NCBI GenBank assembly: GCA_022113835.1
Contig: JAILWY010000021.1
Span: 186,001 to 250,000 of the forward strand
Source: Atopsyche davidsoni
Taxonomy: Eukaryota; Arthropoda; Insecta; Trichoptera; Hydrobiosidae
Direction: 5' to 3'
Length of the DNA stretch: 64,000 bases
A model generated the notes under the pieces. The model was not told where the DNA came from. It searched no databases and was given only the letters and a program-made list of their open reading frames with translations. The position numbers and the translations under genes were made by a program. Positions 47,576 through 59,147 of this stretch are shown one piece after another (positions within the stretch are counted from its first letter, which is position 1; each line of letters opens with the position of its first letter).

Positions 47576-47869
47576 TGTTACGTGATAGCGCGGTAGCTTG
47601 AAAACGAAGATCACGGAACGGTCGCAAACAAATAGAACCGATTGAAGCGCTTCTACCGAGCTCCCGTACGTTCCAGAAACTTCTCGATGCATCGCCAAGC
47701 CATTCTCGAATGATCGAACGGCCGTCGTCTGGCAGGGGACAATACGCAGTCTTTTAGATATAAAAGGCGACCAGCGATCGGAGAGCGAGGGACAGTCCTC
47801 GACAGTGTTGATATAAATATTGTGATAGTGAAATAAATAATCTTTTAATTGTGGACCCGACCCGTTACA
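47576..47869 (+). repeat. 3' LTR of the Gypsy element
   Basis: 294 bases from TGTTACGTGAT to CCGTTACA, with the same TATA box (47759-47765) and poly(A) region as the 5' LTR. Substitutions and indels between the two show the insertion is not recent. Confidence 0.95.
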
Positions 47870-47917
47870 ATATGTTATGCCATAGTGTAATATAAGCTTG
47901 TTCATAACTCACGTCTG

Positions 47918-48325
47918 ATGTTTAAGAAGATCACCCAGAACACTCTAGCATTGGAAATTAAAATGATAAACATCTCTCTTGGTCTTCTTCATTATCAAAA
48001 AATAAATAAACTATCCATATTGTCATTAAAAAAAATTACCAAGACTTGCTCTAGTAAATGTATCTGTATGAGCAAAATAGAACAATTAATACTTGGAAAT
48101 ATACGTTTACAAGCTCTCTTTATATTTCATGACATATATCAGAAAACAGAAAATATACTCGCATCAGAAAACAGCTCGATTGTAATCGATAATTCGTTAT
48201 TCAATAAAATAAATAAATTCTTTGGTTTTCAAATTAGTATTGAGTACATATCAATTATTTTTGGTAAATGTCTAGTACTATTTTCTGTTACAAATATAGT
48301 CATTTACGAAACCAATCAAAAGTAA
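47918..48325 (+). CDS. Orphan open reading frame, 135 codons, function unknown
   Basis: An ATG-started frame opens 44 bases right of the LTR element and ends at TAA. The product would be Ile/Lys/Ser-rich with a hydrophobic C-terminal stretch (Y-I-S-I-I-F-G-K-C-L-V-L-F-S-V) and one short Cys cluster (C-S-S-K-C-I-C). I recognise no family. It lies antisense to the likely 3' untranslated region of Rab27. In AT-rich DNA a frame of this length can arise by chance. Confidence 0.18.
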   Translation: MFKKITQNTLALEIKMINISLGLLHYQKINKLSILSLKKITKTCSSKCICMSKIEQLILGNIRLQALFIFHDIYQKTENILASENSSIVIDNSLFNKINKFFGFQISIEYISIIFGKCLVLFSVTNIVIYETNQK

Positions 48326-48343
48326 AATGTCACTTAATGACTT

Positions 48344-48349
48344 TTTATT
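48344..48349 (-). terminator. Candidate poly(A) signal of Rab27
   Basis: Minus-strand AATAAA about 330 bases after the Rab27 stop codon. It is the first exact hexamer I see downstream. Confidence 0.35.
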
Positions 48350-48677
48350 TTACAATTTCACAGCATAGCCTAGACAGCTGTATAACCATATAATAAAAAA
48401 TCAAACATAATGTAAAAGCACGCTTTACATTCATTTGCTTTACCGACTAAATCTCAATCAATCAATTACAGAATGGAGAGTTATATACACCACCTATTTA
48501 AACAGTTCTAAAAACTTCATGGTTTTAAGGGAAATACTGTGCTCATTCTATACTACTCGATATTCGTTACATTATTTGTTGACTGCACGCTGAGAGTTAA
48601 CGAGAGAATTTTTTTTTTAAATATCAATAGGATGAAATCTACTATTTTTAGTGAAAGACAGTTGCTATACAGATAGA

Positions 48678-50935
48678 CTAACAGTTGCATGAGGTGCGAG
48701 GCTTGCCGGCTTGGCTCGGCTTGAGGTTATGAATGGAAGACTGGGACTTGCCTGCAGCGCACGCCAGCGCGTACTCAACGGACGTCTCCATCCTGTAACC
48801 AGCGAACACAATTGTGAGAGTAACTACAGAATCTAGAATTAAACAAAACACAAAAACGCAAATTAGAAAAACAATAAATTAACAAACTAAACAAAATATT
48901 TTTTAGAACAAGCTCATAATCCAATAGTTTGCGCAGTTGCTTCGAAATCATAAGATCCCAGGTCCAAATCAAGGTTTTTTTATTTTAATTATTTCAATGA
49001 CACAATAACCTTTTCTTATTCAAATTTTGTAATACAATAACTAGTAATACAGTAACTAGTTGCTTTGATTTAACTGAGCATCAATTGCTTCCATTCATAT
49101 CCAACTACTTCCTTATTTACTAATACTTCGCTTGCAACTCTAAACTGTTAGAAAGTAGGGTAGTAAATAGGCTCATTCACTTCGAATACCTCTCACTTGT
49201 GAATGAAAATCACAGACAACATTTATAAACAGGGTTGTTTTAACTTTAAACCAGGATGCAATTAGTAATTTCAAAGAAAATATAGTCACCAGGAAATTTT
49301 TCCAACCACTAGACTTCAATCAATAGTTTTTACAGTAAATGGTATTAGCCACTGAACTTAGTCTAACCTGTACATGATCTTGTCGAGGAGCATCTCAATA
49401 GCGCGCGAGACGTTGTGGCCATTGAGAGCACTCGTCTCCAAGTAGGACAGCTCGTGGCTGGCTGCAAACTGACGAGCTCTCTCCTCACTGATCACCCGCT
49501 TCTCTGCCAGGTCGCATTTATGACCGCACAGGATGATATCCGGTGTTGATGTCAAAGAGTGAGTCTACAAATAGGGTGAATTCTTAAAATATAAGCTTAC
49601 ACTTGTACTAAATATGTCAAAAAATATATTCACCATAAAAAAAAAACATTTTTTCATAGTGCCTTATAAAATCATATTTTTAGAATCACTAATATAAAAA
49701 AAATAGGACTCAATAAATATAAAAATTAAACCAACCTTCAGTTGCTCAATCCAGTTGCGTACTTCGAGAAATGATAGTTCATTTGTTAAGTCAAATAATA
49801 AAAGGAATCCCATGGCGTCTCTGTAGAAGGTTGTGGTGAGGCTTCGGAACCTAAAAGTAAATAAAACTTTGCAGTTACTGATATCATAAAGTGATTAGAT
49901 TTGTAAAGATAATAATAAAGTCAATGTTGTTTCATACCGCTCTTGTCCAGCAGTGTCCCATAGTTGCAAGTGAATTTTATAATTACGCCCGTTAAGTTGA
50001 TAAACCTAAAAACACATCTATACTAAATCACTACATCTAACATAGCATGTTGAATATACAGAAAAATGAATAGTTGTTTATAGATGATAATATAAAGGAG
50101 TTAAAAAAATAATAAGCAATACTAATTGAGCAAAATAAATAGTAGAATCACTCGCTTATCAGGATTACAAAAACTATGAATAAATAATGTGTGGTGTAAT
50201 TTTTTTATATCTTTACAGCTCTTGAATCCTATATGATTTAATGTTATAAATTAAAGAGAAAGCTTCTAGAGCATGATGATTGACTTGGATCTATTTTATC
50301 AAATATCTCTATATCAGTCGACGTTGATGTCTGTGACCAATAATAATAATTTTTACTTACGAGTTACCTACAGACTGGTATCTATTTAATATGAATTTAG
50401 CAGTAAGCAATATTTTACAAATTATTAAATAAAATACTATTTTATATAATTCCAGGACAAAGATTACTTGAAGTTGCAAAACAACTTTTAAAATAACCAG
50501 TTGAGTATAATTAAAAGTGAGCATATCTTTTGTTACAAACGCAGCCATGTCATTAATGGTCGTAATCGCATGTATACTGGTGATTACAAACAGGATGCTT
50601 ATTTAACCACAAGTCGGACACAACACAATCATTATTTGAAGAAAGTAAAAATACACCTACTAAGTATTTTATTATTATCTCTAAGTTGCTGTTATGAGGA
50701 TGTCTAGAATAGCTCAGGTGTTGATAATATTCTCCGAGTTGTAGTGAAAAGTTATTTAGCAAAAAAATAAAGGAATAAAAATATATATTACGATAGTCTT
50801 TTCTCGAAAATCAATTCCAACTGTAGATATGAAGCGAGAGTTGAATGTCCCATCTGTATATTGGTAAAGAAAACTGGTCTTTCCTACTCCTGAATCTCCC
50901 ACCGCCAAAAACTTTATCAAATAATCATACTCCAT
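48678..50935 (-). CDS. Rab27: Rab27 small GTPase
   Basis: Five coding exons on the minus strand: 50792-50935, 49938-50005, 49736-49850, 49368-49564 and 48678-48792, total 639 bases, 212 residues. All junctions are GT-AG and in phase. The P-loop is G-D-S-G-V-G-K-T (13-20), switch I Thr38, switch II W-D-T-A-G-Q-E (64-70), G5 E-T-S-A (152-155). Rab27-specific stretches are Y-Q-Y-T-D-G, F-R-E-K and [14 protein letters not shown]. It ends in Cys-Asn-Cys for double geranylgeranylation. Rab27 drives docking of secretory granules and lysosome-related organelles via Slp/Slac2 effectors. One oddity is that the guanine-specificity motif NKxD reads H-K-C-D (124-127). Length agrees with animal Rab27 (about 220). 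The start is the only Met before the G domain. Confidence 0.97.
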
Positions 50936-51146
50936 CCTGAAACATAAAAGAAGCATATTTTATTGATGATTGTTTATTTAATAATTAGTATCAGTTGAAT
51001 ATTTATCTATGGAGAAGGAATAAAGTAGATTTGCGTTCAAAGTAATGAACTGGAGTGTACATTAGATTTTTTATAAACTGGGGAAATTGTCTGTTAAAAT
51101 ATTGCCTTAGATAAATATCACTATCGTAATATTCTGGCGTACGTAC

Positions 51147-51290
51147 CTGGCGAATAAATATTAAGAATATTAAAATAAGAATTATTTTATTTTATGATAT
51201 CTTCATTAAAATAGCTTTCCAGTGTATAACAATATAACTTGCACAAGAAATAAACTGCTTTTGGCGGTCCCGCCTCCGCTCGCCATATTA
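51147..51290 (-). other. Rab27: Candidate 5' untranslated exon of Rab27
   Basis: The Rab27 ATG follows an acceptor (TTTCAG then GATG at 50936), so a leader exon must lie upstream. On the minus strand a strong donor, CGCCAG then GTACGT, ends at 51147. A GC-rich stretch at 51265-51290 may mark the start region. An ATG near 51286 opens a short upstream frame of about two dozen codons. The 5' limit is a guess. Confidence 0.4.
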
Positions 51291-51299
51291 TTTTTATTT

Positions 51300-51751
51300 G
51301 ACACCTGTTGTCGAAAATTATCACTACACGCATGCGTTAAATTATTATAAGACGCGTTATACACTTTTTAATAAAAAGAATGCAAACGTGTTAATTTAGA
51401 TTTTCTTTATTTTACAGTTTTTTTTCTCCATTAAATTAACTGTTGTCATTTATTGTTTCGAAATTATAGATGTATGGAATTAATAAACATTTTTTTGACA
51501 CTTACAAATATATGCAAATATTCTAAATAAATATATGTATATTTTTTAAATATATAGGATCACGTTATTAATAATTTAAATAAATTATTGTTTAAAACAG
51601 TTGTGTATTAAAAGTTTTATTAAGTTTACGCTTTTATAGTCTGGGTTTATTTTTTTTATTTTAGAAATATTTAACTGGCAACACACACTATTGCAATAAT
51701 ATTTACTATTAAAGTGACAGTTGTTAGATAAATGTTACATGATTTAGTTAA
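51300..51751. promoter_or_regulatory. Shared head-to-head promoter region, Rab27 and MIEN1-like gene
   Basis: About 450 bases separate the likely Rab27 leader exon from the ATG of the plus-strand gene. It is AT-rich and has no other open frame, so it probably serves both divergent genes. No defined core-promoter motif could be assigned. Confidence 0.4.
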
Positions 51752-52247
51752 ATGACTACTCGTACTAGTCCTGTTCCTGTGCACGTGAATGTAGAATTCT
51801 GGTATATTATTTTCATATTCTCCGGTGTTATAAATGTTTGTGCTCATTTATACCTTTATTTTTTGTTTTCAGTGGTGTTTGTGATTATGGAGGACATTGC
51901 CTTAGTCTGGCGAGACGACTCAAAGAATCATCGCCTACTGTCGACGTTGTTTGTACCAAAGGAAGACAAGGTAATTTAATTACTCACACCATTCCATTTA
52001 TTAGTGAATTTAATAATTATTATAACTTTTCGCATTTTAAGAAGTACGTAGATAATTAAACTGTTATTGTACGCTATCCACAGGCTCATTTGAAGTGGTT
52101 CTCAATGATGTTCTCGTATATTCTAAACTAAAAACAATGGCCTTACCTGATTATGATGAAGTTATTTCTGTGGTAAAAATTGCTACAGAAGGAGGACCCA
52201 TAATTCCAGTGGTAGCAGAACAACCAATAAATTGTTGTGTTTCCTAA
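51752..52247 (+). CDS. MIEN1-like protein of the Rdx/selenoprotein W family
   Basis: Three coding exons, 51752-51801, 51873-51970 and 52084-52247, give 312 bases and 103 residues, with both introns GT-AG and in phase. The protein has the Rdx thioredoxin-like layout: V-N-V-E-F-C-G-V-C near the N-terminus with a redox CxxC (Cys17, Cys20), a central G-S-F-E-V-V-L-N-D, then V-Y-S-K-L and a C-terminal helix. It ends C-C-V-S, a CaaX prenylation box like that of vertebrate MIEN1, which anchors at the inner plasma membrane and influences migration signalling. The cysteine is coded TGT, so no selenocysteine is involved. The reading frame that runs past the first exon is intron. It is head to head with Rab27 and tail to tail with the MOCOS gene. 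Confidence 0.9.
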
Positions 52248-52392
52248 GCTATACGTAACAGGTTGTATTTAATGTTATTTGTTACTTTAGTGTCGTATAT
52301 AGATATATATAATCTGTGTAGTGTACTTAAGTATATGTTATTTATTAAATGTATTGAATTGTAAATCTTATTTACTGAAGATATAGACTACA

Positions 52393-52398
52393 AATAAA
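52393..52398 (+). terminator. Poly(A) signal of the MIEN1-like gene
   Basis: AATAAA 146 bases after the stop codon, preceded by AT-rich sequence. The opposing MOCOS signal is 18 bases further right. Confidence 0.6.
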
Positions 52399-52415
52399 AT
52401 GATAAAGCAGTGCAT

Positions 52416-52421
52416 TTTATT
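52416..52421 (-). terminator. mal: Poly(A) signal of the MOCOS gene
   Basis: Minus-strand AATAAA 30 bases after the stop codon at 52451. Cleavage downstream of it would fall inside the 3' end of the convergent MIEN1-like transcript. Confidence 0.55.
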
Positions 52422-52450
52422 GTTGTTAAATAATTAATATTAAAAAATTT

Positions 52451-55400
52451 CTATATAGAAACTTCATATATGTTATCACCCTTACTTAAAAAATATATTT
52501 CATTTTTAATGCTTTGTACTTGCGAAAGATAAACTCCAAAATTAATTTTACCCTGAAATTCCTTTGAGATTGTTCGGAGAGGCTCAACAGTCTTTTCTCC
52601 ACTCTCCTGGTCGATGCATACCATCTGACATCTAGTGCATGGACCCTCAGCCTAAAACATTTCTTTCATTAAAAGGTGCATGTGTGATATGTATGCTTAT
52701 AATAATCGAAATCAAATTGTAATCTAACCTGAAAGATGACTGATCCTATCTTTATCTTTTTCCATGAAAATTCCTCGAATTCAGTAGTGGCCTCCATGAT
52801 CAAATTACCTCGGAATCTTGCTGTTAAATTGTCTATTCTTTCATTGAACTCTTGTGTCTCTACTTTGCTAGCTAACCATTTGACACTTGCCGTGTTGATG
52901 GCGAGGTATTGGGCCTGATTTGAAAGAGATATGAGCTTTGCATCATGTTCTGAACTTTTCTTAAAGAATCTTTGTTCTTCCATACTTTGCCTTATGAGTC
53001 TTATCCCCGGCCAACCTAGAACATCCACTAACCAATCGGAGACTTCGTCTCCACAATCGACACCATTAATTTTTTCACCGCAAACCTTAGAATTGCATAT
53101 TGTATTTTGATTTTCAATTTTATGTACTATTTCACTGAGTGAAATTGTAACATTTTCTACTCCTGTAAAAAAAGCTGGCATTAATTAACAGGATAATAAA
53201 ATAAGAATTCTGCCTATCTATTTATATATGAATCATAAACCTGGGAATGATAATTTCAGCTCATTTGCTTCGAGGTTGATGGAGGGTTGAATAATACACA
53301 TTCTGGTATCCTGCTTTTGAGTCAGGGCCTGTCCATTTTCAGTGACAATCATCCATTCTCTGTCATATTTCAATCCTTTCGGTCCAACCTCCCACTTGGT
53401 GACTTTAAATGCTCCGCAAGATTTTAAAGGATAAAGATGTATCTCTTTCAGAGTACCCTTTGGAATTAAATTGATATCATCACATATATTCACTGTTTCT
53501 GTATTGTGTTTTATTATGATGTCTTTCCTATCTTTGTATATCGAGGAATGCTGAAGTGCTAAATGATTCATTTCACTTATTGGATATGTACAAGGGTCAC
53601 GGTCTACGAAACATTTCACTATAACATCTATAAGTGTTCTAGCATCCTCTATAGTGGACATATAACCGAAGGATACTCTCAAAGATCCTGTGGGAACGCC
53701 ATCAATCAAGTCATTATTATCTCCGCATACGTGGCCAGCTTTGTAATGCTTTCTGAGATCTTCATTGGATAAATTTAAAAAGCGCTGGCAAGCCCCTGGA
53801 TTGCAAAAGCATCCAGACCTCAAATAAATGTTGAATAATTCAGTCATATGTACCACCTGAAATCAATATACATAATTGTATGCAAATTTTGCACTGGGGG
53901 ATAGATTTTATAATATATGCTATAAAATAAAAACAGTACCGGGACTGAATTAATTGAAAGTTTACGCTCCTTAATATCTAAGAAAATCAGTCCACAGTAT
54001 CTATTATTAACAAATAGAATCTTTATTTTTTTTACTAAGAAATGGCATACATTACGAAAAGATAGTCTTGTAATCAATCCGTTGTGATGGGGTGAAATCA
54101 ATCACGTACAAGAGTTGTAAAAAGTATTTATTATTTACTTAAAAAAATACTTACTTCAGCAAAGCCAATAAATTCTCCATTGGATCGTAAGAGGTTGAAA
54201 TTAATAATACCACCCTGGATTGTTATGTCGTTGAATGCAGAATCACAATAAACTCGAGCAACTGGATATCCATTGAAGTGCTTGAGATCAGTAAGATGTC
54301 GGTAGACATACTGCGACAAGTGGAATGTATGTTGAGATATTCTATCCATCATGTTTGTATTGATGCTATTTTTGATAAGTCTATTCATTACGGCAAATCC
54401 ATGCTTTAATGCCAATATTGAAAGGAATGATATGGTACCGTCTTCGAATCTGAAATAAAATTATTACAATTTCGAATAAATTACTCGTAATATTTTTAAT
54501 AATAAATGTTACGATTAAAGGAAAATAATCTGATTTTATACCTATCGTGAAGATTTGCCCTCTTGACATGGAAGTCTATTCCACTCATGGCGATTTCAAC
54601 AGTGCCTCCTCCATAGTACATTTTGCTATCTAAAAAATGTTCGCTGTTGTTGCGGACCAACAAAGCTCCAAGTCCAGTCGGGTAGCCGAAGATTTTATAA
54701 AAGGACAAACACACAAAGTCAGGTTTGTAAAGAGTCAGATCTAATTTATTTGTAGATACAAATGCCGATGTGTCCACGAGAACGGCTAATTTTGAAATTG
54801 ATTTTCCGTATTCATTATGAATATAGGAATCCAGCGCTCCGCCCTTGACAAAATCTGACCAATTTAGTGGATATTTATAGCCACTGAAGTTGCACTGTGC
54901 GGGATAAACAAATAATGCTTTTTCTGCAGTGTCATGTCTCATTATGTTACTTGTTTGTGTTTTGTGGCAATTTATTTGTTTCATCATTTCTTTGTGCGGC
55001 ACGCAGATCACCCGGGCGGATCTTTTCGCTGCAATCTCACGCATTCCCAAAACAGAAGTGTGATTATCTTGCAAATAAATAAAAGCTCCTTTGTTTGATC
55101 CATTTTCTTCGGTGTTTGCTTCTTGGGATTTTGTATCAAAGTAAGTAAAAGATTCTGCAACAAGCTTAAGTGCCTGTGTTGCTCCTGATGTAAATATGAT
55201 GCTGTATTCATTCGCATTTGTGTTGAAATGACTCAACACTTGGTATCGGACTTGATCTACGGAGTCTGCGGTATGTTTGCTTGTGTGCGGGTTGAGATAT
55301 AGGTTATCTGTTAAATCTTTCAAGACATTTCTTATTTGACTGTCACTGTAGAGCGTTGCTCCGGCATGATCGAGATATGTTTTGTCTGAAACAAAATTAA

Positions 55401-55990
55401 AATTTTTATATATAATGACAACTACACGATCAAATACATTTTACTATAACTCACTCCACTTGATATAATTCTTTAATTTTAATGTTTTTCAACCTCTTCT
55501 TACTTCACTGTATTAGCATTAAATGAAATTTTACTTATTAAATAATACATCCAAAGGACACTTATGTTCTTGAATTATTTTGTAAGAAAGATTTATATCT
55601 AAAGAGTAATCAATTTTTCTATTTATGCTGCTCAATTATTGAAAACTGGTTGGTGTAGGTCGAGGACCATTGTTTTGACACAAAGCTAACCTTACTTTGA
55701 AACTTATTTATAAATTATGAATTGTATACTAGAATTTAATTAATTGTAAAAGTATTTAAGAAAATGAAATACAGTTATAAACTAAAAGAAAACTTTTATT
55801 TACCAAATACAATACAATTATAAAAGTAGATAAAAAATATGTTATTTTATTATTGTAAAGAAAATACCTTAACAAGTTTCATTCACAAGAGTGGATTCAA
55901 CAAATAATTTCGTTTACCTTTCAGTCTTTCGAATTCTTTTGCTATTGATTTTAATTCATTTTCAGTGAAAACACTTTCGTAATTATACAT
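52451..55990 (-). CDS. mal: Molybdenum cofactor sulfurase (maroon-like/MOCOS)
   Basis: Six coding exons on the minus strand: 55918-55990, 54542-55385, 54155-54449, 53241-53856, 52729-53162 and 52451-52651, total 2463 bases, 820 residues, all phases agreeing. Residues about 25-500 are a class-V aminotransferase-like, PLP-dependent cysteine desulfurase: Y-L-D-H-A-G-A-T start, N-H-T-S near 132, PLP Lys255 in S-F-Y-K-I-F-G-Y-P-T-G, F-E-D-G-T-I-S-F at 307, and the sulfur-relay motif R-S-G-C-F-C-N-P-G-A-C (Cys420/422). From about 540 a MOSC domain follows (Y-P-L-K-S-C, G-L-x-Y-D-R-E-W-M). It puts the terminal sulfur on the molybdenum cofactor of xanthine dehydrogenase and aldehyde oxidase. Loss gives maroon-like eyes in Drosophila and translucent skin in silkworm. 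Length fits (fly about 780). All key residues are present. Confidence 0.97.
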
Positions 55991-57764
55991 TACTGTAAAT
56001 AGATAGTATTGTATTATTTTACCCAACTACGATAAACACGACATATGCCGACTTGAAGCGCGTTGTTTTCCTTGAAAACGATAACATTGAAGTATGACAT
56101 GATAATAAAAAAAAATCTTCATTATATTTTATGCCATTCACCATCATCGTCATGCATAGGCAATTTTCTATTATTACGATGTAAATATATGTGAATTAGT
56201 ACGATAATTCGTACTGAGATGTGTTCAATTACGAAGTACATAGTAAATTAGTATTAATAAATATATATAAATTTTTTATGTGTAATATTTATCTATAATT
56301 TAAAAATAAAGTTTTTTCAAATAAAGTGACATCTATGAATATGTGCAGAAAACAGAATTGTATTTAGATAACAAGTTGATATTTTACTCAACAGATGTCG
56401 TTAATATCGTAAAAAATCACATGTCCAGATTTTTTTAATGACGAGGGAATAGCAAACAAGAATTTATGGACTGCGACAAACCGGCGTAGGTATTCAGGTT
56501 ATAGAAATTAACAAGAAAAGGATGGGCGTGCTGGCTGTGCTTTTATGGATCGAATTGAGTTGATCGGTTTAATGATATACGCAGAACAAACGCGATTGTG
56601 TGAAGGCATTATTTTAATAATCAGTAATGATATAAAATCGACGACCCTAGGATATATTGTATAAAAAATACATTTCAATAATGCTGTTTTAATTTTTTGA
56701 ATTGTCAAATACAATCACTGTTACTGAGCATCAAATCGACAATACGAAAACGGAACACTCAAGATGCTGTAATTGGTCCAGATTCTTGAAGGAGAAAGTT
56801 TCTGACAATTATTTTTTCTGGTCCAGCTGAACGTATCAACATTTAAAAATATCCAACCTAATTCAGGTTTTCTATAAGAAGCCGTCTTGATTCTAATACC
56901 GTCTAACAATTTATTAACCTGTCTATCGTCTCACGACTTCAGACTCGTTTAGATGACTCGTCATTCGGATGTCCACCGCTCACATGTATGATGCATTTCC
57001 GAGGAGATTATAAGAAAATACGTGTCTAGATACGACATAATTTATAAAACTGTTAACACATAACCTTTTTAAAAAAAAAACATGTAATCGATGGTTTTGG
57101 GATGATTATTATTGGTATAATTAACATTGTATTTTATTTATTAATACTACTGGTTAGTCGTCCCGTTGGAACTTCGTTTGTGATCGGATGACTATCGGCA
57201 CGGCCCGGCACGCCAAAGATCTTGTATCTAAATCAGACTCCTGTAAGCTTTATTACCACAAATACAAAACGACCTTAGTTTATATAATACGCCTATTTTA
57301 CCGTGATTTGCCGGCCGCGCTTTTTTATATTTATTCTGTTGAGCGTTAATATATTTCTAGTTTATAAGGTACACGGAATGAAACAGCAAAAAATTGATTT
57401 AAATTATAAGCAATATGGCCCGCCCCGCTGCAGCGGAGTGTCGCGGAATGAAGTTAACAAAATACGATTAATTGCTTTTAGAGAAAGCTTTTAGCAGCTT
57501 TTATCAGCGGGGATCCCCGAGAAATAAGATACATTATTCAGCGTCGGATAAATCAACAGCCGAGCTCGCAGTCGCCGCCGCGGGGTCTACACCCTCGTTT
57601 ACTTATTTATGGCATCTTTAAAATCATAAATTACCGTGCGTCTAAATACATTCTAATTAAACTGCTTCTACCTGCCCGGCTCGTCAGAATTCTCCCGGCC
57701 GGGAGCAGCGGCCGGAGATCTTTCGGGGAAAATGCCTAAATATTTCACTATTTCAAAATATGCG
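55991..57764. other. Intergenic upstream of MOCOS
   Basis: The first bases 5' of the ATG should hold the MOCOS leader. An acceptor-like TTTACAG directly before the ATG region leaves open a spliced leader. The remainder is AT-rich with a GC-rich patch at 57540-57720. No gene was seen. Confidence 0.35.
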
Positions 57765-57965
57765 GAACACGGGGTGATGAGAAGCTACCTTCGCAGGCTC
57801 CACTTGAGGAGCGGTGACTCCACGTCACAAACAGTGGCCCATCGTTTCATTCCCCATTTACAGCTTCCACAGAATATGCCTGGAAGACCTGAAGAGAATA
57901 GCGCAGCACCAGATTTTATGACGCACGTTATAAAAACGATCAAAGCAATCAATCAGGGAGTGTGA
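57765..57965 (+). mobile_element. LINE C-terminal fragment
   Basis: The translation H-G-V-M-R-S-Y-L-R-R-L-H-L and, later, I-K-x-I-N-Q-G-V matches the C-terminal segment of the LINE at 43531-44730, with a deletion of the Cys-rich middle. The nucleotide 3' tail differs, so it belongs to a related subfamily. It is severely truncated at the 5' end. Confidence 0.7.
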
Positions 57966-58439
57966 AGGTCCTCACTCAGGATCTTCGAATAACGATATCG
58001 ACAAGGTTGAGGTCCGACTCCTCCGATAAGGTTTCTATGGTTCCCTTGCTAATTCAAAGCAAATGCAAAGGAGTTCCAATCAGGCCATAGCCGAACATCT
58101 TGCCAACTCCTGTTAGATTAAACTCATTCTTGTTGGAAGCATCTGTAGCGGTCAGTGCAAATACACCGCTACAATATTTGACTTGTTAAACTCCGCCCCT
58201 ACCGCAGGTAGAGACTTTCTAATTTTACAACAACCCTACAGCCCCAGCGATAAGGCAACCTACCACAGAGAGACGCAGACACTCGACCAGTAACCACGTG
58301 TAATTCTGTCATGTCCATCATCTTAATAAACGAATACGCAAACATTTCGCCAGCTTTTTGATCTACATCCATAATCAACAAGCAACATAACATCAACGGC
58401 GAAACATCTATTCAATTGTTACTCCACCCTACCTTGTTC

Positions 58440-58860
58440 ATAAACGAGCTTTGCTTTGCAGCTGAAAGATAATGTCAGAAGGACCGCGGGTTGCCGACCG
58501 CTGGGCCAGAAGCGAGATGACGCAAGCTGAGGCTGTATTATTCACCATGGTATTGAGTGACTCGAGCGTACTCGGCGCGGTATACAGTTTGACTTTAAAA
58601 CGGGTCCCTCTCGGATTGTCAGGTACATTATTTATCACATTGTCCTTATCGCGAACCCAAGGCGGTCTTTATTATCCGGCCTAATCAAAATTACACGTAT
58701 CCCTGCTATTTTAGTGTGGAGTCTGCGACGTGCCGGGCGTCTTGCGGGGCCCGCAAGTATCCGGCCTAATTAATTCAGGTCCTCATCTGGAGGGCCGGCC
58801 GAGGGGGCCCCGATAGTGATACCGACGTGACTCGCGCCCTGGCTGAACCGGAAGTCCGCA
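58440..58860. other. GC-rich intergenic island
   Basis: A stretch of moderate GC with short open frames on both strands, none with a recognisable motif. It contains CGGGCGTCTTGCGGGGCCCG and GGCCGGCCGAGGGGGCCCC. It could be a conserved regulatory block. Confidence 0.25.
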
Positions 58861-59098
58861 GTCGAAGCATTGCAAAAATAATAAAAAAAACTCGCAGCCA
58901 AGGGAAAAAAAAAAAAAAAACTTTGAGTCAACGTAATTTTTGTTGCTTCATCGCACTTGCCTCTTATGATTCTGTGTCTGCAAAAATAACCGATTGATTC
59001 TGGCATGCTTTATCCGTTGTGCCCATTGTGGTCAATATGGCGGTTGGTTCGAGCCGGGGGCAGAATGATTTATCCCGGAGGCCCTTGCGTGTCGCAGG

Positions 59099-59147
59099 TC
59101 CCGCGGCGGGGTGCAGGGGCTGGGGGTGGGGCTGGGGGTTGGGGTGG
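59099..59147 (+). other. G-rich tract, potential G-quadruplex
   Basis: At least five runs of four to five Gs separated by one to three bases on the plus strand. The loop spacing is favourable for a quadruplex. No gene is adjacent within several kilobases. Confidence 0.6.

Larger units (their letters stand above)
41930..47869 (+). mobile_element. Degenerate Ty3/Gypsy LTR retrotransposon
   Basis: Two LTRs enclose remnants of gag, protease, reverse transcriptase, RNase H and integrase in the Ty3/Gypsy order. A 4-bp duplication ATAT flanks it (41926-41929 and 47870-47873). A polypurine tract (GAGGAGGGGGTAG, 47563-47575) precedes the 3' LTR. No clear tRNA primer site was recognised after the 5' LTR. 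Every coding part is broken by stops, frameshifts or deletions. No envelope gene is visible. Two copies of one LINE family are inserted inside it, so it is an old, inactive copy. Confidence 0.95.

Noticed and set aside
41915..47890. Gypsy insertion into a palindromic target
   Set aside because: The flanks resemble each other only loosely when inverted. The match is too weak to claim.
51802..51872. Continuous 75-codon frame starting at 51752
   Set aside because: It reads through intron 1. Splicing 51801 to 51873 restores the CxxC motif and the Rdx fold.
54496..54541. Extension of the MOCOS frame past 54542
   Set aside because: A GT donor at 54541 joins in phase to 54449 and restores the family motif F-E-D-G-T. 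The extension is intron.
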